Assembly: GCA_028532985.1 (NCBI GenBank) | Contig: JANCIK010000003.1 | Location: forward strand, 1,870,001 to 1,934,000 | DNA from: Stropharia rugosoannulata | Taxonomy: Eukaryota; Basidiomycota; Agaricomycetes; Agaricales; Strophariaceae | Length of the DNA stretch: 64,000 nucleotides | Direction of reading: 5' to 3' | Shown here: positions 33,583 to 46,184 of the stretch, in pieces | Layout: every line of letters begins with the position of its first letter | Position numbering within the stretch: the stretch's first letter is position 1 | Translations under genes and position numbers: made by a program | Notes under the pieces: model-generated | Told to the model about the DNA's origin: nothing | What the model saw: the letters and a program-made list of their open reading frames with translations, nothing else | Databases searched by the model: none

Positions 33583-35588
33583 ATGGCTTTCAACCAGCGC
33601 AGCTCCCTCCGCAAGCAGAAGACAGCCGCCCGCGAGCGCGAACAATCCGATCATTTCCATCTCCTTCGCCCTGCCCTCGCCCACTATGATACGCTGGAGG
33701 ATCTGAGCGCGCGCACCGAGCTGTCTCCAGATGACACTGCTCGATTCCACTCCGTGCACGAACAGTTCGGGTTCGCGCTTGAACAGCACCTTCTTGCCTT
33801 CCCTGCCGACGCCTCTCACCATGCGGGTACGCGCGAGCTCATCCTCCTCCTCTCGCTGCTCGTGTTCGAAGATGACGACCCCGTGTACGGCTGGTCTGCC
33901 TCAGACCCCACTCAGCGCACCGTATGGTATACAGAGTCCGATCTTGAGCCCGTAAGTAATTATCCCTTCTTGTTTGCTGCGCTGCGCTCATGGTCTCTTA
34001 GCTGCCATCTTATAAGCGCGCGTTTCTCACCGCGTTTCCTCCCTCCTGGTCCCCTGGGTCTCTACCTGAGCCCTGCATTCAATACATCCCTTTCGAGACA
34101 AGCGACCGCGATGTGGAGATGACTGGCCCAGAGGTGGAGGCAGTGGTTCCTCCCGCAACTGTACCTGCACCCCCTCCAGTGCCCTCGCGCGCCTCGTCCA
34201 CGCCCCCGCCTCCTTCTCCTTCGCCGGAACCTCCTGCGCGCACCTCCCCGGTCCCGCCTGTTCCTGCTCCCGCAGCGCCTGCCAAACGTAAGCGCGCATC
34301 GCTTGTGCCAATCTCCTCCTTGCCAGTTCCCCCAGTCCCTAAGGCAAAGCGTACGCGCACCGTAGCCGCCACCCCTGGTAACGTCTCCCTTTTAATTGGT
34401 CTTCACTTTTTGCTTAATACCTTTTTAGAAATCCAGGAGGCTGTGGCTGGCCCATCCCGCGTGCACGCATCTGCGCCCGCCTCCTCTTCTCGTGCGTGCA
34501 CCCACGTTGCGCCCTTTCAACCTTCGTCGAGCAGAGTGACCGAGCTTGCGTGTCTCGAGGGCGTGGATTCCTCCAAGGTGGAGTATGAGTCCACCTACCC
34601 CGTTTACAACCTGCTCCCTGGCGTCTACTCCGCTTCGCTCGCGGTAGCTGGCAAGCCCCTTCCTGATGCCATTACTATGGCTCAACTGCCTTCTGAGGGG
34701 CAGTTAGGCGCTGCCGTCGTGGTACGTCTTTCTTCTCCCACTTCACTCTTCTCTTTCCTGACTTATTCTTTTTATTATTATTTATTTTACCCTACAGCCT
34801 GGTTTTGCGTGTTCTCTGTGCGATCATTCCCCCAGTACCTCCAAGTCGGCCCCTCACAAGCTCTTTTGTCTCCTGCGCGGTCCTGGCAGGAAGTGCGCCA
34901 GCTGCCGCTTGGGCAATCAAGGCCCTTGTCTGCAGGCTATGACTGGGCCCGAGTTGGATCGCGCTCTCGAGGGGTCGTCTGGTTGGCATCGAACTTCGCC
35001 CCGCGGTGCGCGCATTTCCACTCCTTGTTTTCCTTCGACTTATCTTCTTTTCTAGAACTTCGCGCTGCCTTCGATCGTCTCGAGGCTTTCGGTCAGCAGG
35101 CGCACGCTCTTGAGGAATCGCGTCGCAGCTTACAGAGGCTCTATTTTGCTGAGCTGATTCAGTTGGTCCAGCTCGCCCAGGCCATGGCTGCTACCATGCC
35201 TACGAACGTCATTATCGGGTCTCGTTTCTCTGATTGCGAGACTTTCGATGCGCTGCGCTCCATGAATCTCGACAACCTCTGCACCGCGTACAACGCGCTC
35301 TGTCAGCCTCTTGACCCCGACCAGCCTATCGAATTCACTCCTCTGTCCTCCTTCTTCGACCCCGCGCATCCCCGACACGATCCCGCTACCTTTATGCCTG
35401 CTCCTCCTCCCTCTACTGCTTCCAAGGTCCGCGCACCGGCTTCTTCTAAAGCCAAGTCGTCCAAGGGCAAAGGCAAAGGTAAAGGTAAAGCTCCTGCCCG
35501 TCCCTACAAATCCTCCTCTGTGGTCATCAAAGATTTGAATCCCGAGGTATCTGCTGAGGAAGAAGATGGCGACAATATGGAGGCTTAG
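33583..35588 (+). CDS. G1: Cys-cluster, coiled-coil protein encoded antisense to the Gypsy element
   Basis: Five-exon model: 33583-33951, 34071-34377, 34429-34721, 34798-35005, 35056-35588; GT-AG introns, 1710 coding bases, 569 aa. N-terminal helical region, then a Pro-rich and basic stretch (KRKRAS, KAKRTR), then two Cys modules: C328-x2-C331-x15-C347 and C356-x2-C359-x7-C367. After that come a coiled-coil-like segment (DRLEAFGQQAHALEESRRSL) and a Lys/Gly-rich then acidic tail. The paired CxxC modules resemble fungal zinc clusters and suggest DNA binding; I do not recognise a named family. K1 in the KDZ element has the same layout. Because it is antisense to the genomic RNA, its introns survive retrotransposition. 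The donor of intron 4 is GTGCGCGC. Confidence 0.7.
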
Positions 35589-35919
35589 TCTTGCTGCAGG
35601 GCACGCATCTTGGCGCTTGTTTTCTCTTTATTATATTCCCTTCTTGTCCTCTTCCTTACTATTCTATCTAGCATATGTAGAATAGCTTTTGTTTACTATT
35701 ATATGCTTCTAATTACTTTCTTGTCTCTTTCCTGTGTGATTTTAAGTTCTCTCTGCCTCTTTAAGATGTCTACTAGCCTGGTTTCTTTTGAGTGGGTACC
35801 AGTGCCATGCGTGCATATGACCAATTTCCCTTTGCTTGTATCTGCCCACTAACTTCTGCTCCTGTCTTTCTACAGTGGGCGAGCATAAGTGCGATGCGCG
35901 CATCTAAAAGATGCGCATA
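35589..35919. other. Intergenic stretch between G1 and the KDZ element
   Basis: 331 bases, T-rich, consistent with the G1 3' UTR. It holds GATGCGCGCATC near 35891-35902 and a second GATGCGCAT just before the KDZ end. No gene is seen. The last seven bases GCGCATA (35913-35919) are repeated with one mismatch after the KDZ element. Confidence 0.6.
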
Positions 35920-36382
35920 CACATAGGACAGTGCCTGGGTACCGTAATCTATAGTGCTACAGTGAACTATTATTATACCGTAGATCACGGAGTTATTTTG
36001 AGCCATTGCAGAACTAGTATACTACCGTGTCACACGGGACTAATAGCTTTCTAGTATATTACCGTGTTTTACGGGGCCATTGTCGACAAATGGTGATGGT
36101 CGTCAGGGCAAGATCAACCGGCGGTTCTCTATGTCGAGCGGCGGTGTCAAATGGCAGATGGGCTGTGCTAGACCGGCGATTTCGATCGTTGACCAGCGCT
36201 ATTCAAATTCAATATACTACTATTTTTCAGGGGACCAGTGTGAGGCTAGTATATTACCGTGGTTCATGGCTGATTTTGAACAAATGATTGTATGAAAACC
36301 GGCAGTGCATGATGAGAATCGCCGGTCTGGAATAATAAATGGTATGGGACCATAAATTAATATACTACTATACATCACGGGA
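35920..36382 (+). repeat. Left TIR of the KDZ element
   Basis: Pairs with 49767-50230 with only scattered differences. It contains modules of AGTATA(C/T)TACCGTG followed by CACGG or ACGGGG, giving short palindromes, plus ACCGGCGG and its variant ACCGGCGA. Confidence 0.9.
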
Positions 36383-36900
36383 CCAGTGTGAGGCTAGTAT
36401 ATTACCGTGATTCACGGCTGATTTTGAACAAATGATTGTATGAAAACCGGCGGTGCATGATGAGAATCGCCGGTCTGGAATAATAAATGGTATGGGACCA
36501 TAAATTAATATACTACTATACATCACGGGACCAGTGTGAGGCTATTATATTACCGTGGTTCATGGCTGATTTTGAACTAATGATTGTATGAAAACCGGCG
36601 GTGGACGCTGAGAATCGCCGGTCTGGGATAATGAATGGTCTGGGACCATAAATTAAGATACTCCTATACATCTGTGAGTCTGGTATATTACAATGGTATA
36701 TGGGCTCATGTTGCACATATGATTGTTGGAAATTGGAAACCAGAGGTGTTGTATACATCGCCGGTCTCAGGTGATCAATGTTCATACTCATGAAATGAAT
36801 ATACTACTATGCATAATGGGACCGTTGCAAGTGTAGTATATGACTATTAGCCAGCATAATAACAATATTATAGACCATTACAATTGAGGCCATACCTGCC
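36211..36900 (+). repeat. Subterminal ~148 bp tandem repeats of the KDZ element
   Basis: Units begin AATATACTAC (or a variant) at 36211, 36359, 36507, 36656 and 36798 (periods 148, 148, 149, 142). Each holds ATTACCGTG, an ACCGGCGG-type word and a GAATCGCCGGTCTGG word. The copies decay inward. The right end has only about one unit, so the array expanded on the left side after the TIRs formed. Confidence 0.88.
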
Positions 36901-37252
36901 CAGATTATCGTACAACAATATTATGCACCGCCGGTCTAACTGAGACCGGCGATGTGTTTTGGCTAAAGGTATATACCTAATTATTATGCTATGGTAGCCC
37001 ACACCAGTGACAAATTTTTTATAAAAATGCACATTATTGATATGCACCGGCGGTTTTACTAAGACCGGCGATGTCCAGATGTTGCCTTTGGTTTTGAAAA
37101 GCTGAAGTCTGTTGATTGCTTTGCGTGGGAATGTTGACTATTATTTGTAGATGGTTGAACTTTATAATAGCGCACAGCCATCAACGGAACATTTCTCTTC
37201 TCTCCCACACCCCACGTCCTCTTCTTCTCAATAATTCCCTTTACCTTTCTTC
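36901..37252 (+). other. K1 upstream region
   Basis: 352 bases without a gene. It contains four more motif words (about 36929, 36945, 37046, 37063) in head-to-head pairs (CCGCCGGT ... ACCGGCG). It ends in a pyrimidine-rich stretch just upstream of the K1 ATG, typical of a fungal core promoter. Confidence 0.5.
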
Positions 37253-39515
37253 ATGGCTTCGTCTCACAGCAACCTTGAAATCCGAGACGCAATCATCGCA
37301 TTCCATCACAACTGTGTGCGAATTTGGGAGGGAGGGAGCCAACTGTTTTTGAAGGAGAGGTCCAGACTTTGGAAGTCCTTGGTGAGTTTTTTTGTTACAT
37401 GCTCTATGTTTAGTTTACTGACCATTCATTAACAATAGGTTGAACTTCAAGTCCGCAAGCAGTCGGCTGCTGGGCGCACTGTAGGGCTCACGCTCTACAA
37501 CTATGTGCGCAAGCTGTTGTCCAAGGACGCGAATTCCGATGGCCGAGATGCAGACAACGTGCGCTGGGATGCATTCAAGGAGATGGTGGAGACGGGGCTA
37601 TACGTCCTACGGAGGCAGGAGCAGGGGAAGGTGGAAGTGGATATAGGCAGCATGCCTATCATTGGTGAGTAATAAATATTATAACCTTTTGTTCATTTCT
37701 GACACATTCTTAGTCAATCGACCGGTGACTGTCGGGGTGAAGCCTGCACCGCCGGTCAAGGCTGCACCGGCGGCCAAAGCAACAGAGGCGAAGAAGGCCT
37801 CCCCACCCCCCCCTGTGCCTGCCTCTCCCCCTCCCGCACCACCTGCCCCTGTCGCCGCCAAGGCGAAGTCATCGAAAATCGCGACACAGGAGAAGACACC
37901 GTCCCCCACGGGCGCACACCCAGCAGCGTTCAAAGACGTTGTTGAGGTCGTCGTGGCGCTGCCTTTGCAGAAGGTGCCGAAGCAGAAGAAGGCGAAGGCG
38001 ACCGCCGGTGTCAAGGCCAGCGAGAAGGAGGCCACTGTCAAGCCCAAGGCCAAGAATGCGAAGGGGCCAGCCACCAGGCCGCCGGTGGCTGGCCCGTCTA
38101 GACAACCGGCGGCAACAAAATCGCATGAATTCGTCGTGGACACGGACGATGAAAGCGAATACGAGGACGACGAGGACGAGGAGGAAGAGGTACAGCGTCC
38201 CACGAAGAAGGGCAAGGGCAAGGCGACCCAGAGCGAGCCAGAGGCGAGGACAGCGGCGTCGAGGAAATCGAGGCAAGTGGACGATGACAGCGAGTCCGAT
38301 GGGAAACCAGCGGCCAAGGGCAAGGGGAAGGCATGCGCGCGATCTACCGCGTCTAAGGGGCGGATGCCCGCCGATTGCTACAAGACCAAGACGCCTTGTT
38401 GGTCTTGTATCAATCGCGGCACACCCTGCTACGTCGAGTCCCCGGAGCATGAGAAGGAAATGCGGGAGAACCCCGTCAGGGCTTGTAGTACATGTCAATA
38501 CATGTACAAGAAGCCCTGCCTCAAGACGCCGGGCGCCATGACACTGGGCGACAAAGTCGCCCCCTGGGACCACCACCTGAGTCGCTACGTCGACGAGGAC
38601 CGCAAGAAAGTCTTCGCGGACGCCGAGAACGTCGGGGATGTCATTATGATGACGTTGGAGCAAACGCGAGTGATCACCTGCAACGTCGAGCGCGGATTCG
38701 ACGACGCAACAACAGACGTTCGGGCGCTTCAGCGCCAGAACCAGGAGCTCTCGAAGACGCTCGAGAAGACAACGGAGGCGGTCGAGGAACTGACGACGAT
38801 ACGGGCTGATGCGCAGGACCTGACAGACAAGGTCCAGGAGTTGAAGGTGGTGGTTGAGGGGCATGGGCGAGCCCTGACGGAGTTGATGGAGGGACAGCGG
38901 GCTCTGAGGAGCCTGCTGGAGCAGGTCGTCGCACAGACGTCACAGCCGAAGTCAAGGTCAATGACGCCGTTCGACATCCAAGTCCCTCGGAAGACGCCAC
39001 TGCTGGTGTCGACTGGACTGCCGGCCACATCAGGACCACCGGCCCCCACTCCCCCTCCTTTATCGCCTTCACCGGTCCCGCACCATCCACCTGCCCTGTC
39101 TCCATCCCCTGCCCATTCCCCTTCGCCTGTCCCTTCTCGCCCACCTGCCCCCTCCGCCCAAGATCTCATCGAGGTGCGCACACCGCCTCCTGAGTCCCCA
39201 GAACACGAAGAAGAAGACGAGGAGAACGTGGGCACTGACAGCGACACGCCTATGGTCGTGGCTGCAGAGTCGCCCACCGAGCAGGGGGATGGGAAGGCTG
39301 AGGGGGGAGACAATGACGAGGGTGCCAGCAAGGAGGATGAGCTGGACTCGGTGTCGCAGGTTGAGGCGCCTGTGAAGAAGACGAGGAGTCAGAGGGGGAA
39401 GGGTGGAGGAAAGAGCAAGACAGCAGGGACGACCGCCGGTGCCAAGCGAGGGAATGAGGGTGAGGAGAACGAGGAGCCACCGGCGAAGCACACTCGCACC
39501 AAAGGCCGCCGGTGA
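37253..39515 (+). CDS. K1: KDZ-borne Cys-cluster, coiled-coil protein
   Basis: Exons 37253-37381, 37439-37664, 37714-39515; 2157 coding bases, 718 aa, clean GT-AG introns. A short helical N-terminus precedes a long Ala/Pro/Lys-rich disordered region with an acidic patch (DDEDEEEE) and basic patches. Two Cys modules follow: C347-x2-C350-x6-C357 and C376-x2-C379-x6-C386 (PCWSCINRGTPC and ACSTCQYMYKKPC), similar to halves of fungal zinc clusters. A coiled coil comes next (LQRQNQELSKTLEKTTEAVEE...), then a Pro-rich stretch and a basic C-terminus (KHTRTKGRR). I do not know a named family. It is the first gene after the left TIR and a candidate for binding the element-wide word. The layout matches G1 of the host Gypsy element. 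Confidence 0.75.
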
Positions 39516-39868
39516 CATCCTCCTTGCATCTCGATTTTTTTTTGTCTGTATATACCGCCCCTTGAAGTTAGATCAAGGGCAATTTAATGTATCAGTATAT
39601 CTTGAAACTTTGACTTCAGAAGTCAAAGTAAAATTAATTTTTTGTCATTTGCTTGTAAACATCAGTCTGAGTGAAGTCAGGTAAAAATATACATTGATGC
39701 AAAATGTGTGAAGTCCTTAATATGCAAAGTTGCAAATTGTGGCCGGCGGCGTCATGTCAGGTTAGAAGTTAATTTAAATGTATCACAATATATCTATCCC
39801 TAGGTAACTTTATGTACATTTTCGACTGATTGTGACATGTGAGACCGGCGGTGAGACCGGCGGTTTCA
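39516..39868. other. Convergent intergenic region K1/K2
   Basis: 353 AT-rich bases between the 3' ends of K1 (+) and K2 (-). No gene is seen. It contains CCGGCGG words at about 39742 and two in tandem near 39843-39862. Confidence 0.5.
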
Positions 39869-42226
39869 TTATTTCCCCGATCGTCTATTTGTTGAAGATT
39901 TTTTGTGGCCACTGTTGTGGTCAGTCGAGGCTGGTCGGCGCGAGGCTAGGCGAGCTGAATGGCGCATGCCGTGAGCATTGTCAACATGTTCCCTTAACTT
40001 TGGTCGTCCTCGGTGCCTCTTGACTTCAACCACATTCTCGATATCCGAGACCGCCGGTCTTGAAGCAATTCGTCTGGAAGACCGGCGTTCACTTTCTCCA
40101 TCTCCATTCTTGCTGTGTGAGCGTCCTCTGGAAACAGTCTTGTGTTTTGTCTGCTTTGTTCCTCCTTCCTTTGCATCAGGTTTGACAATTCTTACCCTTG
40201 ACTGATTTCTATCCCTTGTATTCGATATATCCCGCAGTCCAGGGGGTCTGCCTTTCTGGGCACGGAATGTATTTCTTCTGCTGGGTCCTTCATCTTTGCT
40301 GTCAGACCGGCGGTTGTCATCTGATCCTGATGCAGATGTTAACTGCCGGTCTCTTAATTCTTCCACCTTGTCTGACTGGTCCTCCACATCTGAATCATGT
40401 TCCGAAACTGATTCTTTCTTCTTACCCTTACGATTCTTGAGAATAAACTTTTTTGCAATGAATCTTGACCTGGATCTAATCCTATTAGTTATTTGTCTAG
40501 GCCGGCAGTCCACATTGTCTTCAGATATGGATGACTCCTTGTGCTTGAGTCTCGTCAGGGGTGCTGGACTTCCTGACATATTGTCATCATCTGATGGCCG
40601 CCGATCGAGAATCATGACCGGCAGTGCATCACTATCCTGCGACTTTGTGGTGATAGAGTCATCAGTGTAGACTTCTGCCATTTGTTGAAGGTCAGCCAAA
40701 CTGATATCATCCTCTCTATTCATCCCGAGGTCTGGGTCTGGTATAGCGAATGATGTGAATAACTCTTCAGGGTACATCTGAGGCACCGGTTCAACAGCGC
40801 CATTAGGAATGGCATGAAATTTGAAGGGAATTTCATTTGCCGCTTGGCGCCAGCGGATGAGATTGAGAATATCAAATGCTGTTGACCTGTTATATGATGA
40901 AGGGTCCCGAAACGAGATGCCATGAGGCATGTAGAGAGGGTCGACGAAGTCCTGCCAATTGTGCTTGTTTTTGATTGATGTGTACGGTGGGCCCCTGGAT
41001 GATTTCGTTGCTAGTGCTACTCAATCAGGTACATACATTAATTGTCAAATTACATTAAAAACATATACACATACCGAAGTGCAATCCGTAGTACTTGCAG
41101 ATCATCCCCTGCATGACCCTGAGACTTTCTTTGCGTCCCTTTGGATTATAGGCAGGCATCCAGGGCATCCCTGATGGATGAGAGCTGGCCTGGTGTTCTA
41201 CAGATTCGGCACCGGCGGCCTCGCCACGCTTGAGAGCAGTGATGTGCTCAATGTATTTTATGTAACTGGTCCTAATTGCTGTGTAGCTATTCGGATCAAA
41301 TTCTTGAAAGCTGGGAAAATTCATTGGCGCATTAGGCTGCACTACCTGGGTATCGTAGCTGACCGGCGGTCAGGAACATTCATGTCAACTGCAGAGATGC
41401 TCACATTGTGAATGTAGCATGTCCGTCTGGTTTATCAAAAGTTGTGATCCAGAGTGATCTCACACCCATGCTCTCAAACATTTTCCTATCCACTTCACGA
41501 CAAATGTCTGAACAGTGCTTCACAGCTTGTCTATACAGTCTCTTAGTAATGGACCGGCGGTGTAATCAAAAACTGACTTGGCTTGAACCTCTGGTGGCAC
41601 ACCCTTCGCTTTCCATTCCATCACCTCCATTTTGATTGCATCTCGTTCCTCATCTGTCAGCATCTCCTTAATATACTTCTTTGCCCCTGCATAATATTTG
41701 ATCCAGGAACGGCTACTGTAACCGCCGGCCCCACCGCCGGCCTCATCATCCGCGACCCTGTCGTCGTCACCATCAGATTCCTGATCACTCCCACCCAGTG
41801 CCTTTCGTGCACAGCGCTTTGCTTCCTCTTCAATCTCCTTGCCTTTACGTGCAATGACAACAGAGTCAAAGGTAACATCCATGTTAAAACCTTTAATTTT
41901 CATGCGCCTCGACATCTTAGCATTATTCTTGAACCAATTGCATATTGACTGTTACAGCATTAGGCGTTACATTGCATACATTGCTTGGGGCATACCCTTT
42001 TTTTCTTCTTCCATTCCTCTTGCATCTTTTCATCGAAATTGGGATTACTTTTTTTGTATTGTGATCCCCACAATGCTTTGATCATTTTGATGACCTTTTC
42101 AGCGAGGAAAGTGCCCTTCCGCTCTTTGACCTGTGCACGATATCCCTCGACATGATCCCTCAAAATCTCCAACTCCTTCGCTGTCCATATCTGTGTAGAG
42201 GCCGGGGTTTCTTCTGGTGTAGGCAT
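39869..42226 (-). CDS. K2: KDZ-borne protein with AT-hook-like motifs
   Basis: Five exons on the minus strand: 42226-41996, 41948-41578, 41539-41405, 41358-41075, 41016-39869; 2169 coding bases, 722 aa. Introns are 38-58 bases and each model junction keeps frame. The N-terminus (IWTAKELEILRDHVEGYRAQ ... WKKKKRSICNWFKNNAKM) looks like a helical domain seen with basidiomycete transposons, but I cannot name it. The middle is acidic (SDQESDGDDDRVADDE). The C-terminal third is Arg/Ser-rich with RGRPK and KGRPPG, matching AT-hook cores, so DNA binding is likely. CCGGCGG words lie inside several introns and exons. The role in transposition is unknown. Confidence 0.72.
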
Positions 42227-42384
42227 TATGGGGAAAGGGATGAAAAAATAGACCGATGCATTCCTGCTTATAAGTAGATTAAAATAGATACATTTATTGA
42301 TAACGACATGAGGCAGAACACATGTGCCATTGGTTTCTTAATATAAGGTCGAACACTGAATGCACACGCAACTGTCTACTCCCA

Positions 42385-45300
42385 ATGTGCCGTGTCCGTA
42401 TAACCCAGCACAATGTTCCAAATCAAGCTGGTGGCATCCAGATAGAAGAGCGGGACCATAGAGGAAAGGTCATTACAAAGAAGCACAAACGTGGTGGGGA
42501 ACCCATTGCAGAGAATGTAGCACCGACTATTCCTGCTATTCCTGCTATTCCAGATGTTCCACCAGGCTTTGAACCACAGGAAGTACCTGACCGTCTAGAC
42601 TATGCTGGAGATATAACTGAGGATCAGGTTATCGAAAACCTACAAAACTTGGATTTACCAGTATACAGAGGCAAGGTATGTTATATCACCCACATGAATT
42701 GCACACTGCATATATTAAATTGTGCAGTCGCAAAACGATTTTCTTAGAGAATGGCTGGTCAGAAGGGATACCCACTTGAAGATTGTGATGGCATCTCATG
42801 CACCTGCCAGAGGGATCGATACATGCAATGCTTGCAATGCACCTGCTGCCAAATGGAAGTGTAAGGCATGCTTTGGAGGACGACTCTTATGCATGACATG
42901 TTGCCGGCGGACTCATGATTTCATGCCATTTCATCGTATTCTTCGTTGGGATGGTAGTGCTTTCACACCGGCGGCACTATGGCAAGTTGGTGTAAAGCTT
43001 CATCTTGGCCATCAAGGAAATAGATGTCCTAATACAATGGTCGACTACAACAACGTACAGGAAATGCAAGAGGGAGAATATGGCGATGAACATGAAAATG
43101 ATCTCTGCCGGGCTTACAATGCCGGTCTGCAACCCGAAGCTGAGGAAGTCGCTGATGAATACATCAATGAAGACACAATTGTCTTTGATATTGATGTTAC
43201 TTACCCTCGAGTCTTACCGAGGCCAGCCCAAAATGATACCCATGGTAATCCATTTGTCACAATTGTCGAGGTGAATGGCATTCATCACCTGCCGGCTGTC
43301 AAATGTCACTGCAACAATCAGCCGCCGGAGGATAGCCAATACATGCAGCTGGCACTATTCCCAACCTCCTTTGATGTGATCAAGACTGTATTCACATTTG
43401 CTGTTCTTCGGGACTTCAGGCTGTCTAACCTGGAGTGCAAGACATCTGCATATCAGTATTACATGAAGCTCCGCCGGTTGACCTGCCCTGCCTTCCCACA
43501 GGCAGTATTGGATCGATATCATGAGCTCCGCCGGCTCAGTAGACAATTTCGGAACATGAAGATGTGGACCATGCATGGCAGAGCACATGGGCTATGGCGA
43601 CCAGAACCTGATCCACCTGTTGAGCCAGAAGTGCACATTCTTGCTGATAATGAAATACCAAATGAGGATATTATGCCTCCACCAGTTGCAGAACAGTCTG
43701 AATCAGACAGTGAAGATGGGGCAAGTGAAGACGCCGCCGGTGGCACCGCCGGAGGGATTAAAACGACACCATCGATGTACGGCAATATACTGGCTCTATT
43801 TTGCCCTGCTTGTCCTCAACCAGAAATTAACCTCCCTGAAGACTGGAAAGAGAATGACAAGAAGTTTCTTTTTATTCGCAAGTACTGTGCTGATGGGAAT
43901 TTCAAGGCTGACCATTTAAATCAAAAGAATGCCCATGATGATATTGATCTGACAGCCGGCCAGGCATTCATGACAGCCGCCGGTCCATACCAGGAGCATT
44001 TGAAGGATGCCAAAAAATATTCCAGGAAATTCAAGGAGCCGCCGACTTGCCATTCTCATCGTGCCCAGCTTGACAGTGAAAAGGTTGTTTCTGGCCGCCG
44101 GGTCAGAGGGATTGGTGTACAGGCATGTGCAAGACACAGCTGCTTCTGTCCAGGCAGCCTTGTTGACTTCGAATTGGGTGAACGTCAAATGTGCATGGAC
44201 TACAGTATTTCTGAAGCACTCAAGCATACCAACACCGGCGGCATCGAGACTGTCATGTTCATTTATGACATTATGTGTCAGTTCTACAAGAATATGACTA
44301 GGCGATTTCGACTAATGAAGGGTCTCACTTGGCCACAAAGACTTCGATGCATACGCGCAGTGGGTCTCTGGCATGTACATGGCCACAAGACGGAATGTCT
44401 ATATAGATGGGCATCTACCTATATCCCTGGTGTTGGCATGGTAGACGGAGAAATCCTGGAAACCCTGTGGAGCCTGCTAAACAAGACATCTCGCAGTGTT
44501 CGGACTGCAACCGCCGGCCATAGAGCTGAAGTACTCGATGATCACATGGGCGATTCTAATTGGAAGAAGACGGTCAATATGCCATCTACAATCATCAAGA
44601 AATATATTCGAGCAGTGAATCAAGAAATTGATGCTATTGTGTACTATAATGATATTACTGCAAGTATGCCGGCGGATAAACTGCCAGAATGGTTGGAACA
44701 GATCGAGGCTGCTGAACGCCGCCGAGATGAGGACCCAGAAGCAATGGACATTTATCGACCGGCTGTTCAGAAGGCTGCAACAATGCAAGAAATTGAGGTG
44801 CAGCTTTCAGAGAATGAAATTCGAAACGGAGAGACCGGTGGTCGAGCTGTATGGCTCTCACAGGGTATTCAAGCTGAACAATTGCAGTGAGTATCAATCA
44901 TTATTACCAGCCAATTTATTCATTATTTAGAAATGAATTGCGGTCCCATGTCCGCCGTATGCCTGGAGACCCAACAGTGGCTCAGCGTCAGGATCTTGTA
45001 TGCCGCCGGCACACACTTCGCAAGCAGCTGGACAAATTTTCTCGCAATGCAGTTGACATCATGGGCATTGATATTTTGAATTCTTTCAATGATGAACATG
45101 ATGTTCCCATCCTGGATGGTGCACAAACGGATGAAGAAGCAGAGGTGGCCAATGAAGAAGTCAGTAATGCTGACCCAGAAAGGCAGCTAATGGCATTCCC
45201 TTCTGAAATCACCGAAGAGATTTTGACATCCGCCGGTGCATCTGCCCAGGATAAATCTATGCTCCGCCGGTTACAGAAAACAGAGCTAAAGATCAGAAAA

Positions 45301-46085
45301 GCTCATGCTGATGATTTATTGGAATCTATTCGTGGAGAAATCATTCAGAAATCTTGGCTATATGCATTTGATGTCAGGAGGACAGATGGTGCACATCACA
45401 CCAGAGCTCAGGATCGTGTGGTCGTGTTGGCACAGGCAACCAGTACACACTGGCGGAAATATAATGAAAACAGATTGTCAATGCTACGCCTTGCAAAGGA
45501 TGACACTGATAGGGCTGCCATTGAACAACAATTCCCCATCATGTCAAAAGCTGATACAAATACTAGTGCATCAATAACTGAACCGAATGCAAGGGGGGGT
45601 AGCAGTTCTCGAATGGCTTGGATATGGAGAATAGAACATAATATGGATCCGCCGGATGATAATCCGCTGGTCGCAGGAAATCTCAATCGCGAAAGAATCA
45701 ATGATTGTAAGTTTTATTGATATTCATCAAGCTGTGCCTAAATACAATTGTAGTCTATCGAATTCATTAGCTACGAGCAAGAGCACAGAAAATGCGCTGG
45801 GAGGAAGAGGTTGTTCTATGTCAGCATGAAATGGACTGGACAGTCCGGTTCTATGTGCATATGGCAAATATGTGGAAAGACCGGCGGAATGTCTGGGCAG
45901 ATGCAGTAACCGCCATTCAAAACCCATCAAATGACGCCGCCGGCCAATTCAACGCTCACCCACTAGGTTTCCAGGCTTATGCACAGGCACAGATCAACTT
46001 ATGGAATGAATTAGGTAGGGTAGCAGATGCTAGATTTAGTAAGGCACATGTACATTATATAAGCCACTGGTATCATGTGGCCTGA
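42385..46085 (+). CDS. K3: CxC2-KDZ transposase
   Basis: Exons 42385-42675, 42728-44886, 44931-45706, 45778-46085; 3534 coding bases, 1177 aa. N-terminal CxC2 cysteine cluster: C130, C133, C142, C145, C152, C155, then H160 and H164 (CNACNAP ... CCRRTHDFMPFH), the zinc domain typical of KDZ transposases. A long RNase H-fold catalytic region follows with candidate acids D495 (FKADHL), D611 (YDIMCQF) and E672/E675 (DGEILETLW). A CHSH...CARHSCFCPG cluster sits between them. The C-terminal helical domain continues to 46085. It cuts and pastes the element through its TIRs in the nucleus. No stops or frameshifts. The acceptor of intron 3 (ACGAG) was chosen because it alone keeps frame. Confidence 0.88.
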
Positions 46086-46184
46086 GGAATGAATACATGT
46101 GACCTTATCAATCAACCATCTCTGCACTGTTGATCTTGTCTTTCATTTTTACCTCCACGGCTACTCAAACTCCTTCTCATCACA

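Noticed and set aside
33246..34372. Minus-strand frames opposite G1 as Gypsy sense genes
   Set aside because: They are short, low-complexity and inconsistent, while the plus strand gives a five-exon model with consistent phase.
37869..38864. A 331-codon frame on the minus strand
   Set aside because: It is the reverse reading of K1's GC-rich coding sequence, Leu/Arg-rich with no domain, and K1's own splicing and Cys modules are convincing.
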